A stretch of DNA of 64,000 nt from Corynebacterium sphenisci DSM 44792 (GCF_001941505.1 NZ_CP009248.1:2232001-2296000), one strand, 5' to 3'. Shown: positions 29,002-38,332, counted from the stretch's first letter. Notes: a model not told the origin generated them from the letters alone. Made by a program: numbers and translations.

Positions 29002-29834
29002 CACGATCCCCCCTCCCCCGGGGAGGCCCCGGGTCCGTCCCCGGGCAGCACCACCGCGGGCTCCCCGCGGTGCAGCAGCAGCGGGATCCCGGCGCTGACC
29101 CGGGTGGGCCCACCCGCCGGGGAGGCCACCTCCAGGTGCCCGCCGATCGCGGCGAGGCGCTCGCGCATCCCGGCCAGGCCGCCGCCGGGGGCGGGCCGGG
29201 CCCCGCCGGGGCCGGTGTCCACCACGGTCAGCCGCAGCTCCTCGGAAACGGTGACCAGCACGCTCACCGCCGCCCCGGGGGCGTGCTTGGCGGCGTTGGT
29301 GAGGCATTCCAGGACCAGGAAGTAGGCGCAGGCGGCGACCCCCTCCGGCAGCTCCGGGATCCGGTCCGGGCAGGTCAGGGACACCTCCCCGGGATGGTTG
29401 GCCACCGCGTCCTCCAGGGCGGCGGCCAGGCCCTCCTCGGCGAGCACCCGGGGGTGGATGCCGCGCACCGTGGCGCGCAGCGCGGCCAGCGCCCGGTGCA
29501 GGCTGGACTGGGCCTGCTCCAGCAGCTCCACCAGCTCCGCGGCATCCTCCGGGGCCTCCAGCTGCGCCTCGCCGAGCTGCAGCGAGGCGGCGACCAGGTA
29601 CTGCTGGGCGCCATCGTGCAGATCCCGCTCGATCCGGCGGCGCTCCACCTCGTAGGCGGCGACGATCGCCCGGCGGGAGTCGATGAGCCGGGCGATCTCG
29701 GCCTCGTAGGCCCCCGGATCCGCGCCGGCGCGGGCGCGCCCGGGCAGGAGCGCGCGCAGCCGGGCGAGCGGGCCGCGGCGGGCGGGCTCGCCGGCGGCCG
29801 CGGTCCGCGGGCGGTGGTTGTCGGGGACGGGCAC
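29001..29834 (-). CDS. Histidine kinase, NarL/DesK class, soluble
   Basis: A 277-residue kinase. HisKA_3 motif ERRRIERDLHDGAQQYL with His73, and a HATPase domain with ECLTNAAKHA (N box) and DTGPGG. No transmembrane helix or input domain is visible: only about 45 residues precede the coiled segment, so the signal may come from the partner transporter or the cytoplasm. GTG 29834 follows TAGGAT by 7 nt with no Shine-Dalgarno, pointing to a leaderless transcript; longer in-frame extension would run into the divergent promoter of the ABC gene. Confidence 0.9.
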   Translation of the reverse strand: MPVPDNHRPRTAAAGEPARRGPLARLRALLPGRARAGADPGAYEAEIARLIDSRRAIVAAYEVERRRIERDLHDGAQQYLVAASLQLGEAQLEAPEDAAELVELLEQAQSSLHRALAALRATVRGIHPRVLAEEGLAAALEDAVANHPGEVSLTCPDRIPELPEGVAACAYFLVLECLTNAAKHAPGAAVSVLVTVSEELRLTVVDTGPGGARPAPGGGLAGMRERLAAIGGHLEVASPAGGPTRVSAGIPLLLHRGEPAVVLPGDGPGASPGEGGS

Positions 29835-29943
29835 GGCCCCGATCCTAGGGGCGGTGCGCCGGCCGGGGGTGGGGCTGGCCCTACCCGGAAAACTAGGCTG
29901 GGCCCCATCGATTCCGGCGGCGGCGCGGACTGGACTGGAGGCC

Positions 29944-30645
29944 ATGAACGAACCACTTCTCACGGCCACCGGCCTGACCAAGACCTTCGGCGCCGAGCAC
30001 GCCCTGCGCGGCGTGGACCTGGCCATCGGCGAGGGCGAGACCCTCGCCGTGATGGGCCCCTCCGGCTCCGGCAAATCCACTCTGCTGCACTGCCTGTCCG
30101 GGGTGCTGGCGCCCACCGGCGGGGAGATCCTCTTCGACGGGATCGAGCTCACCGGGCTCTCCGACGCGAAGCGCTCCCGGCTGCGGCTGCACCGCTTCGG
30201 CTTCGTCTTCCAGGACGGCCAGCTGCTGCCGGAGCTGCCCGCCCGGGAGAACGTGGCGCTGCCGCTGCGGCTCACCGGCATGTCCGCGGCCAAGGCCCTC
30301 TCCCGCGCCGACGAGACCCTGGACCAGCTGGGTCTGGGCGATCAGCGGGCCAAGCTGCCCGGGGCGATGTCCGGGGGCCAGGCGCAGCGGGTCGCGGTGG
30401 CCCGGGCCATCGCCGGCCGGCCCCGGGTGGTCTTCGCCGATGAGCCCACCGGGGCCCTGGACCAGGCCACCGGGCATGAGGTGATGCAGCTGCTGACCTC
30501 CCTGGTGCGGATGCACCACATGGCCCTGGTGATGGTCACCCACGACGTCAACGTGGCCTCCTGGTGCTCCCGGATCGTGGAGATCCGGGACGGCCGGATC
30601 CACGCCGATCGCGCGGTGCGCGCCACCCGGGGGGATGCGCGATGA
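29944..30645 (+). CDS. ABC transporter ATP-binding protein, MacB/LolD type
   Basis: A 233-residue ATPase: Walker A GPSGSGKST (38-46), Q-loop FVFQDGQLLPEL, signature MSGGQAQRV, Walker B RVVFADEPTGALD, H-loop VTHD. This class pairs with FtsX-like permeases and exports peptides or acts as mechanotransmission for antimicrobial peptide defence. CTGGAGG gives a strong ribosome binding site before ATG 29944. It overlaps the permease start by 4 nt (ATGA). The divergent two-component system with 109 nt between is a common arrangement for peptide-antibiotic response units. Confidence 0.95.
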   Translation: MNEPLLTATGLTKTFGAEHALRGVDLAIGEGETLAVMGPSGSGKSTLLHCLSGVLAPTGGEILFDGIELTGLSDAKRSRLRLHRFGFVFQDGQLLPELPARENVALPLRLTGMSAAKALSRADETLDQLGLGDQRAKLPGAMSGGQAQRVAVARAIAGRPRVVFADEPTGALDQATGHEVMQLLTSLVRMHHMALVMVTHDVNVASWCSRIVEIRDGRIHADRAVRATRGDAR

Positions 30646-32117
30646 GCGCCGCCCCGACCGACGCCGCCGCCCCCGCCGGCCGGGGGCTGCCCCGCCCGCG
30701 CAACCTGGCCCGGCTCTCCGCCGAGTTCACCGCCGCGCGCTGGCGCACCCGCTCCGGTGACGGGGTGCTCGCGGTGCTGAGCATCATCGCCTTCGCGGTG
30801 GCCGCGACCATCGCCAACATCGTCGCCTCCGGCACCTGGATGTTCCGCAACCGGGCCGCCTACCCCACCGGGGTGGTCGCCGAGGCGATCGCCGAGGACG
30901 CCAGCTTCGACATCATCGTGAGCTTCTACGTGGTCCTGGCGCTGCTGGCCTGCGTGCTGCTGGTGTTCCCGGTGGTGCACCTGGCCACCTCCGCCACCCT
31001 GCTCGGGGCGCGCAGCCGGGAGCGCCGGCTGGCGATCCTGCGCCTGGTCGGGATGACCCGGTCCGAGGTGTCCCTGCTCGGCTTCCTGGAGGTGATGCTG
31101 CAGGCGCTGCTCGGGGTGCTCGCCGGCGGGGCACTCACCATCGCCCTGCTGCCCGCCTTCCAGAAGCTGACCTTCCAGGCCATGCGGGTGCGCTACGAGG
31201 AGATGCTGCTGCCCTGGTGGGGCTACCTGGTGGTGGCCGCGGTGCTGCTGGCGATCACCGCGGCGGCCACCGCCGCCGGCCTGGCCCGGGTGCGGATCTC
31301 CCCGCTGGGGGTGGCCCGCCGGGAACCGCCGGCGGCGCTGCGCTGGTGGCCGGTGCTCGCCGCGGTGGCGGTGCTGGTTGCGGTGCAGATCGGCACCCGG
31401 CTGGGCGGCACCGGGGCCAGCGTGACCCGGCGCACCGTCCTCGGGCTCATCGTGGCCCTGGCCTTCATCCTGGTCGTGGACGTGCTCATGCCCCGCGGGC
31501 TGCAGCTGGCCGCCCGGCTGCTGGCCCGGCTCTCCGGGGTCACCGTGTCCTGGGCCTCCCGCCGGGTCGCCGCGAACCCCAAGCCCACCTGGCGCCGGGT
31601 CGGGGTGCTGACCTTCATGGTGCTCATCACCTCCTTCTTCGGCCAGATGCCGGTCACCGCCGGTGAGGTGAACACCGCCGCGGCGAAGACCGTCGCCGAG
31701 GCCCTCCTCATCGACATCCGGCTGGGCATGATGTTCACCATCGGCTTCAGCTTCGCCCTCGCCGCGGTGTCCGCGATGGTGAACCAGGCCTCCGCGGAGT
31801 TCGAGCGCGCCGAGGAGACCCGGGCGATGCTGCGGATGGGCGTCTCCGACGCCCGGCTGCGCGCGGTGAACTGGCTGGAGGCCCTGGGCCCGCTGGCCGG
31901 CGCGGTGCTCCTCGCCCTGGGCCTCGGCTGGTTGATGGCGAGCCTCACCGGCATCGCCGATGCGGTGACCCCGGACGAGGGTGAGGTGCTGCAGCCGCTG
32001 ATGGGCCACGCCCCCATCGCCGGGATCGCCGGCGCCGGGATCGCGCTGATGGTGCTGGCCCTGGCCGCCACCGGACCGATCCACCGCCGGATCATCACCG
32101 AGGATCGGGAGCGGTAG
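30642..32117 (+). CDS. ABC transporter permease, FtsX-like
   Basis: A 491-residue membrane protein with about eight to ten hydrophobic helices in two repeated FtsX-like halves. The first half has ATLLGARSRERRLAILRLVG, the family motif before the TM2/3 pair; the second has AEFERAEETRAMLRMGVSD in the equivalent place. The long loop between the halves contains TM segments rather than the large outer domain of true MacB, as in the corynebacterial bacitracin/lantibiotic-type permeases. Translationally coupled to the ATPase. Likely role: efflux or sensing of membrane-active compounds (inference). Confidence 0.9.
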   Translation: MSAAPTDAAAPAGRGLPRPRNLARLSAEFTAARWRTRSGDGVLAVLSIIAFAVAATIANIVASGTWMFRNRAAYPTGVVAEAIAEDASFDIIVSFYVVLALLACVLLVFPVVHLATSATLLGARSRERRLAILRLVGMTRSEVSLLGFLEVMLQALLGVLAGGALTIALLPAFQKLTFQAMRVRYEEMLLPWWGYLVVAAVLLAITAAATAAGLARVRISPLGVARREPPAALRWWPVLAAVAVLVAVQIGTRLGGTGASVTRRTVLGLIVALAFILVVDVLMPRGLQLAARLLARLSGVTVSWASRRVAANPKPTWRRVGVLTFMVLITSFFGQMPVTAGEVNTAAAKTVAEALLIDIRLGMMFTIGFSFALAAVSAMVNQASAEFERAEETRAMLRMGVSDARLRAVNWLEALGPLAGAVLLALGLGWLMASLTGIADAVTPDEGEVLQPLMGHAPIAGIAGAGIALMVLALAATGPIHRRIITEDRER

Positions 32118-32141
32118 CCGGCGCCCCACCCTCCCCGCCCG

Positions 32142-32179
32142 CCGCGGCGGCCCCGGGATCGTCCCCGGGGCCGCCGCGG
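32142..32179 (+). terminator. Terminator-like hairpin after the ABC permease
   Basis: Perfect 16-bp stem 32142-32157 / 32164-32179 with a 6-nt loop, 25 nt after the permease stop, no T run. It could end the ABC operon. It lies in the 300-nt gap 32118-32417. Confidence 0.55.
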
Positions 32180-32231
32180 CGATCCGCTCCGCCGGAGCCG
32201 CCGGCGGACTCCGGGTCTCCCGGAAATGGCC

Positions 32232-32273
32232 GGGAGAACTCCCCTTTCTCCCCTTCCACGGCGGCCATAGCGT
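32232..32273 (+). promoter_or_regulatory. Palindromic box 24 nt before a TAGCGT -10 (copy 1 of 3)
   Basis: GGGAGAACTCCC (32232-32243), 24 nt, TAGCGT (32268-32273). The same 12-bp box and exact spacing recur at 41243-41284 and, with changes, at 50288-50329. It drives the repeat protein at 32418 through a leader of about 140 nt. No usual -35 is present, so the box may bind an activator or be an alternative -35 (inference). Confidence 0.6.
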
Positions 32274-32417
32274 GGGATCCACGACCGGTCCGGAACGGTC
32301 CGCCGGAGAGGCGCGGAACGCGGGATCCGGAGCCGCCGGGCCAGGTCGACGGGTGCGCCGATCCGGGGACGGGCCGGCCGCCGCGGAGTCCACCGCCCAC
32401 CGAGAAAGGCGATTCCC

Positions 32418-33458
32418 ATGGCGAATTCCGACATCCACCTCGCCCCCGGCGAAAACGGGGTCTTCGGGGAGAGGTTCCGGCCCAACCTGGTGCTGTTCTG
32501 GCTGAAGAGCAATATGACGGTGACCAACCGCCGGTTGGCGATCAAGGCCCCGAACACCATCTTCGGGGTGATCCCGCTGGGCTACGAGGAGCGCAGTATC
32601 CCGATGGGCGCCATCGCCGCCGTCACCGCCTCGCTGTCCGTGAAGATCGGCCGGCTGATCGGCTTCGGCCTGCTCACCGTGCTCTGGCTCGTGCTCCTCA
32701 TCGAGGTCGACCATGCGCGATCCCGGTTCCTCTTCTTCGTGCTGCTCCTGCTCAGCGCCGCGCTCGCCGCCAACGCCATCGTGAGCAAGCTGACCGTCAC
32801 CAACGCCGGCGGCGGCACCACGGAGGCCACCGTGTCCGCGCTGGAGCAGGCCAAGCTGGAGACCTTCCAGCGGCAGCTCAACGAGTACGTCTACTCCGCC
32901 GGCCCGGCCGGCCAGTCCTGGCAGCAGGCCGGGGCGCAGGGCAACCACGGCCACCCGGAGCTGCAGGGCAACACCCAGTCCCAGTGGGGCGGCAACTACG
33001 GCGCCCCCGGCCAGGCCCCGATGGGCCAGCCCGGCCAGCCGCCGATGGGCCAGCCCGGCCAGCCGCCGATGGGCCAGCAGGGGTTTCCGGGCCAGCCCGG
33101 TCAGCCCGGCCAGCCGAGCTACTCCGGCCAGCCCGGCCAGCCCGGCCACCAGAGCCACCCCGGCCAGCCGGGGTGGCAGGACCCGCAGCCGATGGACCGG
33201 CCGTCCCCGGCGGACCGGCACGACCCGCCGGCGCACCATGAGCAGCCCGCGCACCGCGCACCGCATGCGCGGAACGAGCAGCCCGCGCCGCACACCCGGC
33301 CGATCCCCCAGGCCCGGACGGCCGACCGGGCCCAGCCGGGCCCGGCGGGCCGGCCCCGGCCCGCGCCCGCGGAGGAGCCGATCCGCGGGTTCAAGCCGGG
33401 CGGGCCGAACCGGCCCCCGGAGGGCTTCCAACCGGGTCGGCCCATCCCCGGCGAATGA
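32418..33458 (+). CDS. Membrane protein with PH-like domain and Gln-Pro-Gly repeats
   Basis: A 346-residue protein. Residues 1-60 (NMTVTNRRLAIKAPNTIFG ... YEERSIPMGAI) resemble a bacterial PH-like (bPH) domain, with the T-N-R-R and I-P strands. Two transmembrane helices at about 75-115. From about 165 the protein is low complexity: repeats of GQPGQPPM and GQPGQP to about 250, then Pro/His/Arg-rich with a basic end. Such tails are seen in corynebacterial division or envelope proteins. GAAAGG precedes ATG 32418. The function is unknown; the promoter box is shared with two other envelope-protein genes. Confidence 0.75.
   Translation: MANSDIHLAPGENGVFGERFRPNLVLFWLKSNMTVTNRRLAIKAPNTIFGVIPLGYEERSIPMGAIAAVTASLSVKIGRLIGFGLLTVLWLVLLIEVDHARSRFLFFVLLLLSAALAANAIVSKLTVTNAGGGTTEATVSALEQAKLETFQRQLNEYVYSAGPAGQSWQQAGAQGNHGHPELQGNTQSQWGGNYGAPGQAPMGQPGQPPMGQPGQPPMGQQGFPGQPGQPGQPSYSGQPGQPGHQSHPGQPGWQDPQPMDRPSPADRHDPPAHHEQPAHRAPHARNEQPAPHTRPIPQARTADRAQPGPAGRPRPAPAEEPIRGFKPGGPNRPPEGFQPGRPIPGE
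33007..33165 (+). repeat. Coding tandem repeat (Gly-Gln-Pro type)
   Basis: DNA copies of roughly 27 nt encoding PMGQPGQP twice in near identity, followed by shorter GGCCAGCCC units encoding GQP. Slippage could change copy number between strains. Confidence 0.75.
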
Positions 33459-33600
33459 CGCGCCCGCCCGGCGCGTCCGGGCCGGGAACCCGTCGCCCGC
33501 GGCGTCCGGGGCGCTCCCGCGGGCGGGGTTCGTCCCTGCGGTGACCTGCCCGGCCACCCCGGATGCCGGGATCCGGCCGAACCTGGATAGCATCGCGGTC

Positions 33601-34965
33601 ATGGCGGAGAAGACCACGACGGCCCTCGAGTTCGATTTCCTGGCCGACAAGCTGACCCTGCTGCTGGCCCAGGAGGACCTGGCCGGCATCGAGGCGGTGG
33701 TGCACGACATGTCCGCCGCCGATCTGGTGCGCGTGCTGGAGCGCGAGGACCCCGGGGACCGGGCGATCATCTACCGGCTGCTGCGCCGGGACGTCGCCCT
33801 GGAGGTCTTCGAGCGCTTCGAGCCCTCGATGCGCGGTGAGCTCATCACCGGCCTGCGCGATGAGCACGTGGTCTCCGTCTTCGAGGCCCTGGACCCCGAT
33901 GACCGGGCGAGCCTGGTCGGGGAGCTGCCCGCGGCGGTGTCCGCGAAGCTCTTCGACGGCCTGTCCGAACATGAGCGCGAGCTCACCGCGCCGATGCTGG
34001 GCTACCCGCCCAGCGCGATCGGCCGGTACATGTCCACCGAGTTCCTGCGCATCGGCCCGGCGTGGACCTGCGCGGAGGTCCTGGACCTGGTCCGCGACCG
34101 GGGCGCGGAGGCGGAGACGGTGTACCTGCTCATGGTCACCGGGCCGAGCCGGATCCTGCAGGGCGTGCTCAGCCTGCGCGATGTGCTGCTCGCCGACGGC
34201 GACGCCGAGGTCCGCGGCCTGATGGAGGAGCCGGAGTTCGTGGTCGCCTCCGAGGACGCGGAGACCGCGGCGCGGCGGGCGGTGCGCACCGGCCGGATGG
34301 TGGTGCCGGTGGTGGACGAGGAGAACCGGCTGATCGGCATCCTCACCCACGACGACGCCACCCGGATCATCGATCGGGCGGATGAGGAGGACGCGGCCCG
34401 CGCCGGCGCCACCGAGCCGCTGGACCGGCCCTACCTGGCCACCGCGGTGACCTCCCTGGTGCGCTCCCGGATCGTATGGCTGCTCATCCTGGCGCTGTCC
34501 GCGATCCTCACCGTGCAGGTGCTGGAGATGTTCGAGGAGTCCCTGGAGAAGGTGGTCACCCTCTCCCTGTTCATCCCGCTGCTCACCGGCACCGCGGGCA
34601 ACACCGGCTCCCAGGCGGCGACCACGGTGACCCGGGCGCTGGCGGTCGGCGAGGTGCGCCTGCGGGACACCGCCCGGGTGGCCTGGCGGGAGGTCCGGGT
34701 CGGGGTGACCATGGGCCTGCTGCTGGGCGCCCTGGGCGTGCTGCTGGCCGGGGTGTTCTACGGCTGGGAGTTCGGCGTGGTGATCGGGCTGACCCTGGTG
34801 AGCATCTGCACCATCGCGGCCACCGTGGGCGGGATCATGCCGATGGTGGCGCAGATGGTCGGCGCCGACCCGGCGGTGTTCTCCACCCCGTTCATCTCCA
34901 CCTTCTGCGACGCCTCCGGGCTCATCGTGTACTTCCTCATCGCCAAGGCGGTGCTGGGCATATAG
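33601..34965 (+). CDS. mgtE: Magnesium transporter MgtE
   Basis: Mg2+-gated Mg2+ channel. The 454-residue protein has the MgtE N domain (about 15-130: DMSAADLVRVLEREDPGDRA and repeats), a CBS pair (about 140-255), the plug helix and five transmembrane helices with the signature PLLTGTAGNTGSQAATT (pore) and the final FCDASGLIVYFLIAKAVL. Length is typical. TAGCAT is 7 nt before ATG 33601 and there is no Shine-Dalgarno, so it is probably leaderless; no Mg2+ riboswitch fits such a leader. It is not obviously tied to its neighbours. Confidence 0.96.
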   Translation: MAEKTTTALEFDFLADKLTLLLAQEDLAGIEAVVHDMSAADLVRVLEREDPGDRAIIYRLLRRDVALEVFERFEPSMRGELITGLRDEHVVSVFEALDPDDRASLVGELPAAVSAKLFDGLSEHERELTAPMLGYPPSAIGRYMSTEFLRIGPAWTCAEVLDLVRDRGAEAETVYLLMVTGPSRILQGVLSLRDVLLADGDAEVRGLMEEPEFVVASEDAETAARRAVRTGRMVVPVVDEENRLIGILTHDDATRIIDRADEEDAARAGATEPLDRPYLATAVTSLVRSRIVWLLILALSAILTVQVLEMFEESLEKVVTLSLFIPLLTGTAGNTGSQAATTVTRALAVGEVRLRDTARVAWREVRVGVTMGLLLGALGVLLAGVFYGWEFGVVIGLTLVSICTIAATVGGIMPMVAQMVGADPAVFSTPFISTFCDASGLIVYFLIAKAVLGI

Positions 34966-35111
34966 CCGCGGCCGCGGCCGCGGACGGCCGCCCGCGGATC
35001 CGCCCGCGACCGGCACCCGCCGGCCGCGGGCGGCGGCGATCCGGGGCATAGGGGACCGGTGGGCCCACCCCGGATCCCGCCCCCTATCCCCCTGTACCGG
35101 GGTGACGTTAC

Positions 35112-35155
35112 GTGTTTTAAACAGAAACACTTACGCGTGGCGCGGATCACACCTA
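35112..35155 (+). promoter_or_regulatory. Inverted repeat and possible promoter of the acyl-CoA ligase gene
   Basis: GTGTTT (35112-35117), 7 nt, AAACAC (35125-35130) form an AT-rich inverted repeat about 75-90 nt before the start, between two TTACG(T/C)G copies. TAGGGT near 35154 is a possible -10. The location suits a TetR-type fatty-acid regulator (inference). The rest of the 238-nt gap (34966-35203) is GC-rich with a CCGCGGCCGCGG palindrome after mgtE. Confidence 0.4.
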
Positions 35156-35203
35156 GGGTTGCCCTCACCAGATGGATTTGCCTTGAAACGGAGAGCACCA
35201 CCG

Positions 35204-36913
35204 ATGAGCACAGACAGCACCCCCGCACCCCGCATCCGCGATCGGGTCCGCGGCGCCTCGGAGATGGTCCGGGGCCTCGGCCCGGTGACCCGCGCCGGCG
35301 TCCTCGGCTCCATGGGCCCGGGTGCCCTGGGCAAGGCCGCGCACTCCCTGTACCGGTGGGACTTCCTGCCCTCCGGGCTCCTCGGCATCGCCGCGGGCCG
35401 CGACCCGCACCACACCGCGATCATCGACGACGGCGGCTCGATGACCTACGAGCACTTCAACGAGCGGGCCAACCAGCTCGCCCGGGCGCTGCGGCACGGC
35501 AACATCCGGCCCCGGGACCGGATCGGGGTGCTCTCCCGCAACCACCGCGGCTTCCTGCTCGCGCTGTGCGCGCACGGCCGGCTGGGTACCGATCTGGTGC
35601 TGCTCAACCCGGGTGCCTCCGCGGAGCAGACCAACGCGGTGATCCGGGAGCAGAAGCTGGACTTCCTCTTCATCGACGAGGAGTTCACGCACATCCTGCC
35701 GGAGGACTTCGACCAGTGCCCGGTGGCGGTGTCCTGGCTGGAGGACTACGAGGACACCTCCTGCGTGCGCGAGGGCTGGACCTCCATGCGGGACATGATC
35801 CGCACCGCGCCCCCGGAGGACTTCCCCGGGGCGGCGCTGCTGCGCCGGCCGCGCCGGGGCCGGGTGATCATCCTGACCTCCGGCACCACCGGCACCCCGA
35901 AGGGCGCCAAGCGCCCGGAGCCGCGCTCCTGGATGCCGGCCTCCTCCATCATGAGCGCGATCCCGCTGCGCCAGCGCCGGCCCGCCTACCTGGCCGCGCC
36001 GCTGTTCCACACCTGGGGCTTCGCCACCGCGCAGCTGTCCATCGCGCTGCGCTCCACGATGATCCTGCGCCGGCACTTCGATCCGGAGGACAGCCTGCGG
36101 ATCATCGAGGCGCATCATCCGCACACCGTGTTCCTGGTGCCCACCATGCTGCAGCGGATGCTGGAGGCCGCCCCGGAGAAGCAGGACGTGGACTCCTCCT
36201 CGCTGCAGGTCATCGCCTCCTGCGGCTCGGCGATCCCCAAGCACATCGTGGAGCGCACCCTGGACCGGTTCGGCCCGGTGCTCTACAACCAGTACGGCTC
36301 CACCGAGGTGTCCTGGGCGACCATCGCCGGCCCGGAGGATCTGGCGGCGGAGCCGACCACCGCCGGCCGGCCGCCCCTGGGCACCCGGCTGTCCATCCGC
36401 GACGAGGAGGGCGAGGAGGTCCCCGCCGGGGAGGTCGGCCGGATCTTCATCGGCAACTCCATGCTCTACGAGGGCTACACCCGCCCCGGCGCGGACAAGG
36501 AGATCATCGACGGCATGGTGTGCACCGGCGATCTGGGCTACATCGACGAGGCGGGCCTGCTCTACGTCTCCGGCCGGGAGGACGACATGATCGTCTCCGG
36601 CGGGGAGAACGTCTTCCCCCGGGAGACCGAGGACGTGCTCTCCGGGCTGGACGGGGTGCGCGAATGCGCCGTGGTCGGCGCCGAGGACGCCCGCTTCGGC
36701 CAGGCGCTGGTCGCCTACGTGGTGCGCACCGATGACGAGGCCGGGGCGGCGCTGACCCACGAGGGCCTGCGCGAGTACGTCAAGACCAAGCTGACCCGGT
36801 ACAACGTGCCCCGGGAGACCATCTTCCTGGACGAGCTGCCGCGCAACGCGGTGGGCAAGGTGGTGCCCCGGATGCTCCCGGAGCCCGCCGGCTCCGCCGG
36901 CACCGCGGCCTGA
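35204..36913 (+). CDS. Long-chain acyl-CoA ligase (FadD family)
   Basis: Activates fatty acids to acyl-adenylates and acyl-CoA. The 569-residue protein has the AMP-binding P-loop TSGTTGTPKGAKRP, the motif YGSTEVSWAT, the adenylate motif TGDLGYIDEAGLLYVSGRED, the hinge and the C-terminal catalytic Lys in NAVGKVVPR. FadD12/FadD2-type enzymes of mycobacteria share this layout, including the long N-terminal helical part. CGGAGAG precedes ATG 35204. It is transcribed alone and ends at a strong hairpin. Confidence 0.92.
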   Translation: MSTDSTPAPRIRDRVRGASEMVRGLGPVTRAGVLGSMGPGALGKAAHSLYRWDFLPSGLLGIAAGRDPHHTAIIDDGGSMTYEHFNERANQLARALRHGNIRPRDRIGVLSRNHRGFLLALCAHGRLGTDLVLLNPGASAEQTNAVIREQKLDFLFIDEEFTHILPEDFDQCPVAVSWLEDYEDTSCVREGWTSMRDMIRTAPPEDFPGAALLRRPRRGRVIILTSGTTGTPKGAKRPEPRSWMPASSIMSAIPLRQRRPAYLAAPLFHTWGFATAQLSIALRSTMILRRHFDPEDSLRIIEAHHPHTVFLVPTMLQRMLEAAPEKQDVDSSSLQVIASCGSAIPKHIVERTLDRFGPVLYNQYGSTEVSWATIAGPEDLAAEPTTAGRPPLGTRLSIRDEEGEEVPAGEVGRIFIGNSMLYEGYTRPGADKEIIDGMVCTGDLGYIDEAGLLYVSGREDDMIVSGGENVFPRETEDVLSGLDGVRECAVVGAEDARFGQALVAYVVRTDDEAGAALTHEGLREYVKTKLTRYNVPRETIFLDELPRNAVGKVVPRMLPEPAGSAGTAA

Positions 36914-36926
36914 GCCGCCCGGCTCC

Positions 36927-36959
36927 CCCGCCCCCGCCGCGTCCCGCGGCGGGGGCGGG
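36927..36959. terminator. Bidirectional terminator-like hairpin
   Basis: Perfect 15-bp stem 36927-36941 / 36945-36959 with a 3-nt loop between the convergent acyl-CoA ligase and metallophosphoesterase genes. No T run, but the position and stability fit a shared terminator. Confidence 0.65.
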
Positions 36960-36976
36960 CGCGTCCGGGGCGCGGC

Positions 36977-38332
36977 TCAGCCGAGGCCGTCGAAGCCGGC
37001 GCGCACGGTGTAGTTGCGGTCGGCGAGGGTGCCCAGCATGTACTCCGGCTCCATGCCCAGCAGCGACCAGCGGGTGCGCGCGGACCAGTCCAGGGACTCC
37101 CGGGTGGGGATCCGGTGGAAGGACACCCGGTAGCCGCCGGTGCTGACCCGGATCAGGGTGTAGCCGCCGGGGTAGCCCAGGGAGGCGCCGCGTTCGCAGT
37201 GGTCGATGTTGCCCACGTCGGCGACCCCGCGCCGGGTGCGGTGGGTGTGCCCGGAGAACACCGCGGCCACCCCGGGGGCCCGGGCGAGGATCGCCTGCAG
37301 CCGCAGCGACTGCTCCTCGGTCATGCAGAACTTCGCCCGGCCGGCGGAGGACCGGGCCGCGTCGATGGTCGCCGGGTGGTGGCCGAAGACGATGGTGGGC
37401 CGCTCCGGGTCGGCGTCCAGCTCGGCGCGCAGCTCCTCCAGCTGGGCGTCGTCGAGGTGGCCGCCGTCGAAACCGGGCACCGAGGTGTCCAGGCCGATGA
37501 GCCGCAGCCCGCCGAGCCGGCGCACCCAGGGGCGCTGCCGGGGCGGGCAGGCCGGCAGCATCGGATCCTCGGCCGGGCCCACCCCGCGGTTGTCGTGGTT
37601 GCCGCGGGTGGCCGCCCAGTCCAGGCCGGAGGAGTCCATCAGCCGGGTGAACTCGGCGACCTGCGCCGCGGTGCCGTCGTTGGTGAGGTCGCCGTTGGCG
37701 ACCACCAGGTCGGCGCCGTCGGCGGCGGCGCCGGCGAGCACCCCGGCCAGCTGCATGGCGGCGAAGCCGCGGGCGGCGCCGGCGTCGCGCAGCCGGGACC
37801 GGTCCAGGGGGCTGCCCCCGTGGAAGGCCTTGCCGATGTGCACGTCGTTGGTGAGCGCGATGAGGCCCACCGGGGATCCCGGCAGCGCCGGGGCGGTGGT
37901 GACGATCCCGGTGGCCTCCGGGGTGCCGCGGCGGCGGGTGATCCGCAGCGAGGGCCGCGCCACGGCGTCCCCGGAGCGGCATTCGAAGCGGTAGGCCCGG
38001 CCCGGCTCCAGGCCCTCGACGACCACATGGTGGTAGCCGCGGGGGGTGGGGTCCTCGTGCACCACCCGCATCGGCCCGCCGGAGACGTCGCCCATCAGCA
38101 CCGTCTCCCCCGCCGGGGCGGTGGGCCGGGTGGTGCCGTAGCGCACCCGCAGCGCCCGCCGGTAGGTGGCCCAGGTGAAGGCCACCGAGGTGTCGGTGAC
38201 GGTGGGCACCTCCAGCTCCCAGGCGACCAGCTGGCCGCGCCCGTTGCGCTCCGGCTCCGCCGCGGGCCCGTCGCCGGGGGCGGCGGGTCCGGGGGCGGGC
38301 ACGGGATCTCGGCGGGGGTCGGCGGCGGGCAT
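36977..38332 (-). CDS. Calcineurin-like metallophosphoesterase with N-terminal fibronectin-like domain (paralogue 1)
   Basis: A 451-residue hydrolase. The metal-site motifs are all present: TNDVHIG, VVANGDLTND, RGNHDN, FGHHPAT and SGHTHRTRR. The N-terminal about 150 residues (TVTDTSVAFTWATYRRALRVRYG ... GLEPGRAYRFECRSGD) form the purple-acid-phosphatase-like fibronectin domain. No clear signal peptide if ATG 38332 is used; it is preceded by TATGGT plus 6 nt, so it is probably leaderless. Substrate unknown. About 50% similar by eye to the gene at 42344-43786, including the C-terminal WSLLGMEPEYMLGTLADRNY block, which looks like a family marker. Confidence 0.85.
   Translation of the reverse strand: MPAADPRRDPVPAPGPAAPGDGPAAEPERNGRGQLVAWELEVPTVTDTSVAFTWATYRRALRVRYGTTRPTAPAGETVLMGDVSGGPMRVVHEDPTPRGYHHVVVEGLEPGRAYRFECRSGDAVARPSLRITRRRGTPEATGIVTTAPALPGSPVGLIALTNDVHIGKAFHGGSPLDRSRLRDAGAARGFAAMQLAGVLAGAAADGADLVVANGDLTNDGTAAQVAEFTRLMDSSGLDWAATRGNHDNRGVGPAEDPMLPACPPRQRPWVRRLGGLRLIGLDTSVPGFDGGHLDDAQLEELRAELDADPERPTIVFGHHPATIDAARSSAGRAKFCMTEEQSLRLQAILARAPGVAAVFSGHTHRTRRGVADVGNIDHCERGASLGYPGGYTLIRVSTGGYRVSFHRIPTRESLDWSARTRWSLLGMEPEYMLGTLADRNYTVRAGFDGLG

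Noticed and set aside
33007..33165. Periodic repeats that could suggest a CRISPR array
   Set aside because: The repeats are short, in frame and encode GQPGQP; there are no spacers and no cas genes.
30342..33770. Minus-strand open frame of about 1100 codons over the ABC permease and repeat protein genes
   Set aside because: Antisense of well-supported genes, no domain, low complexity.
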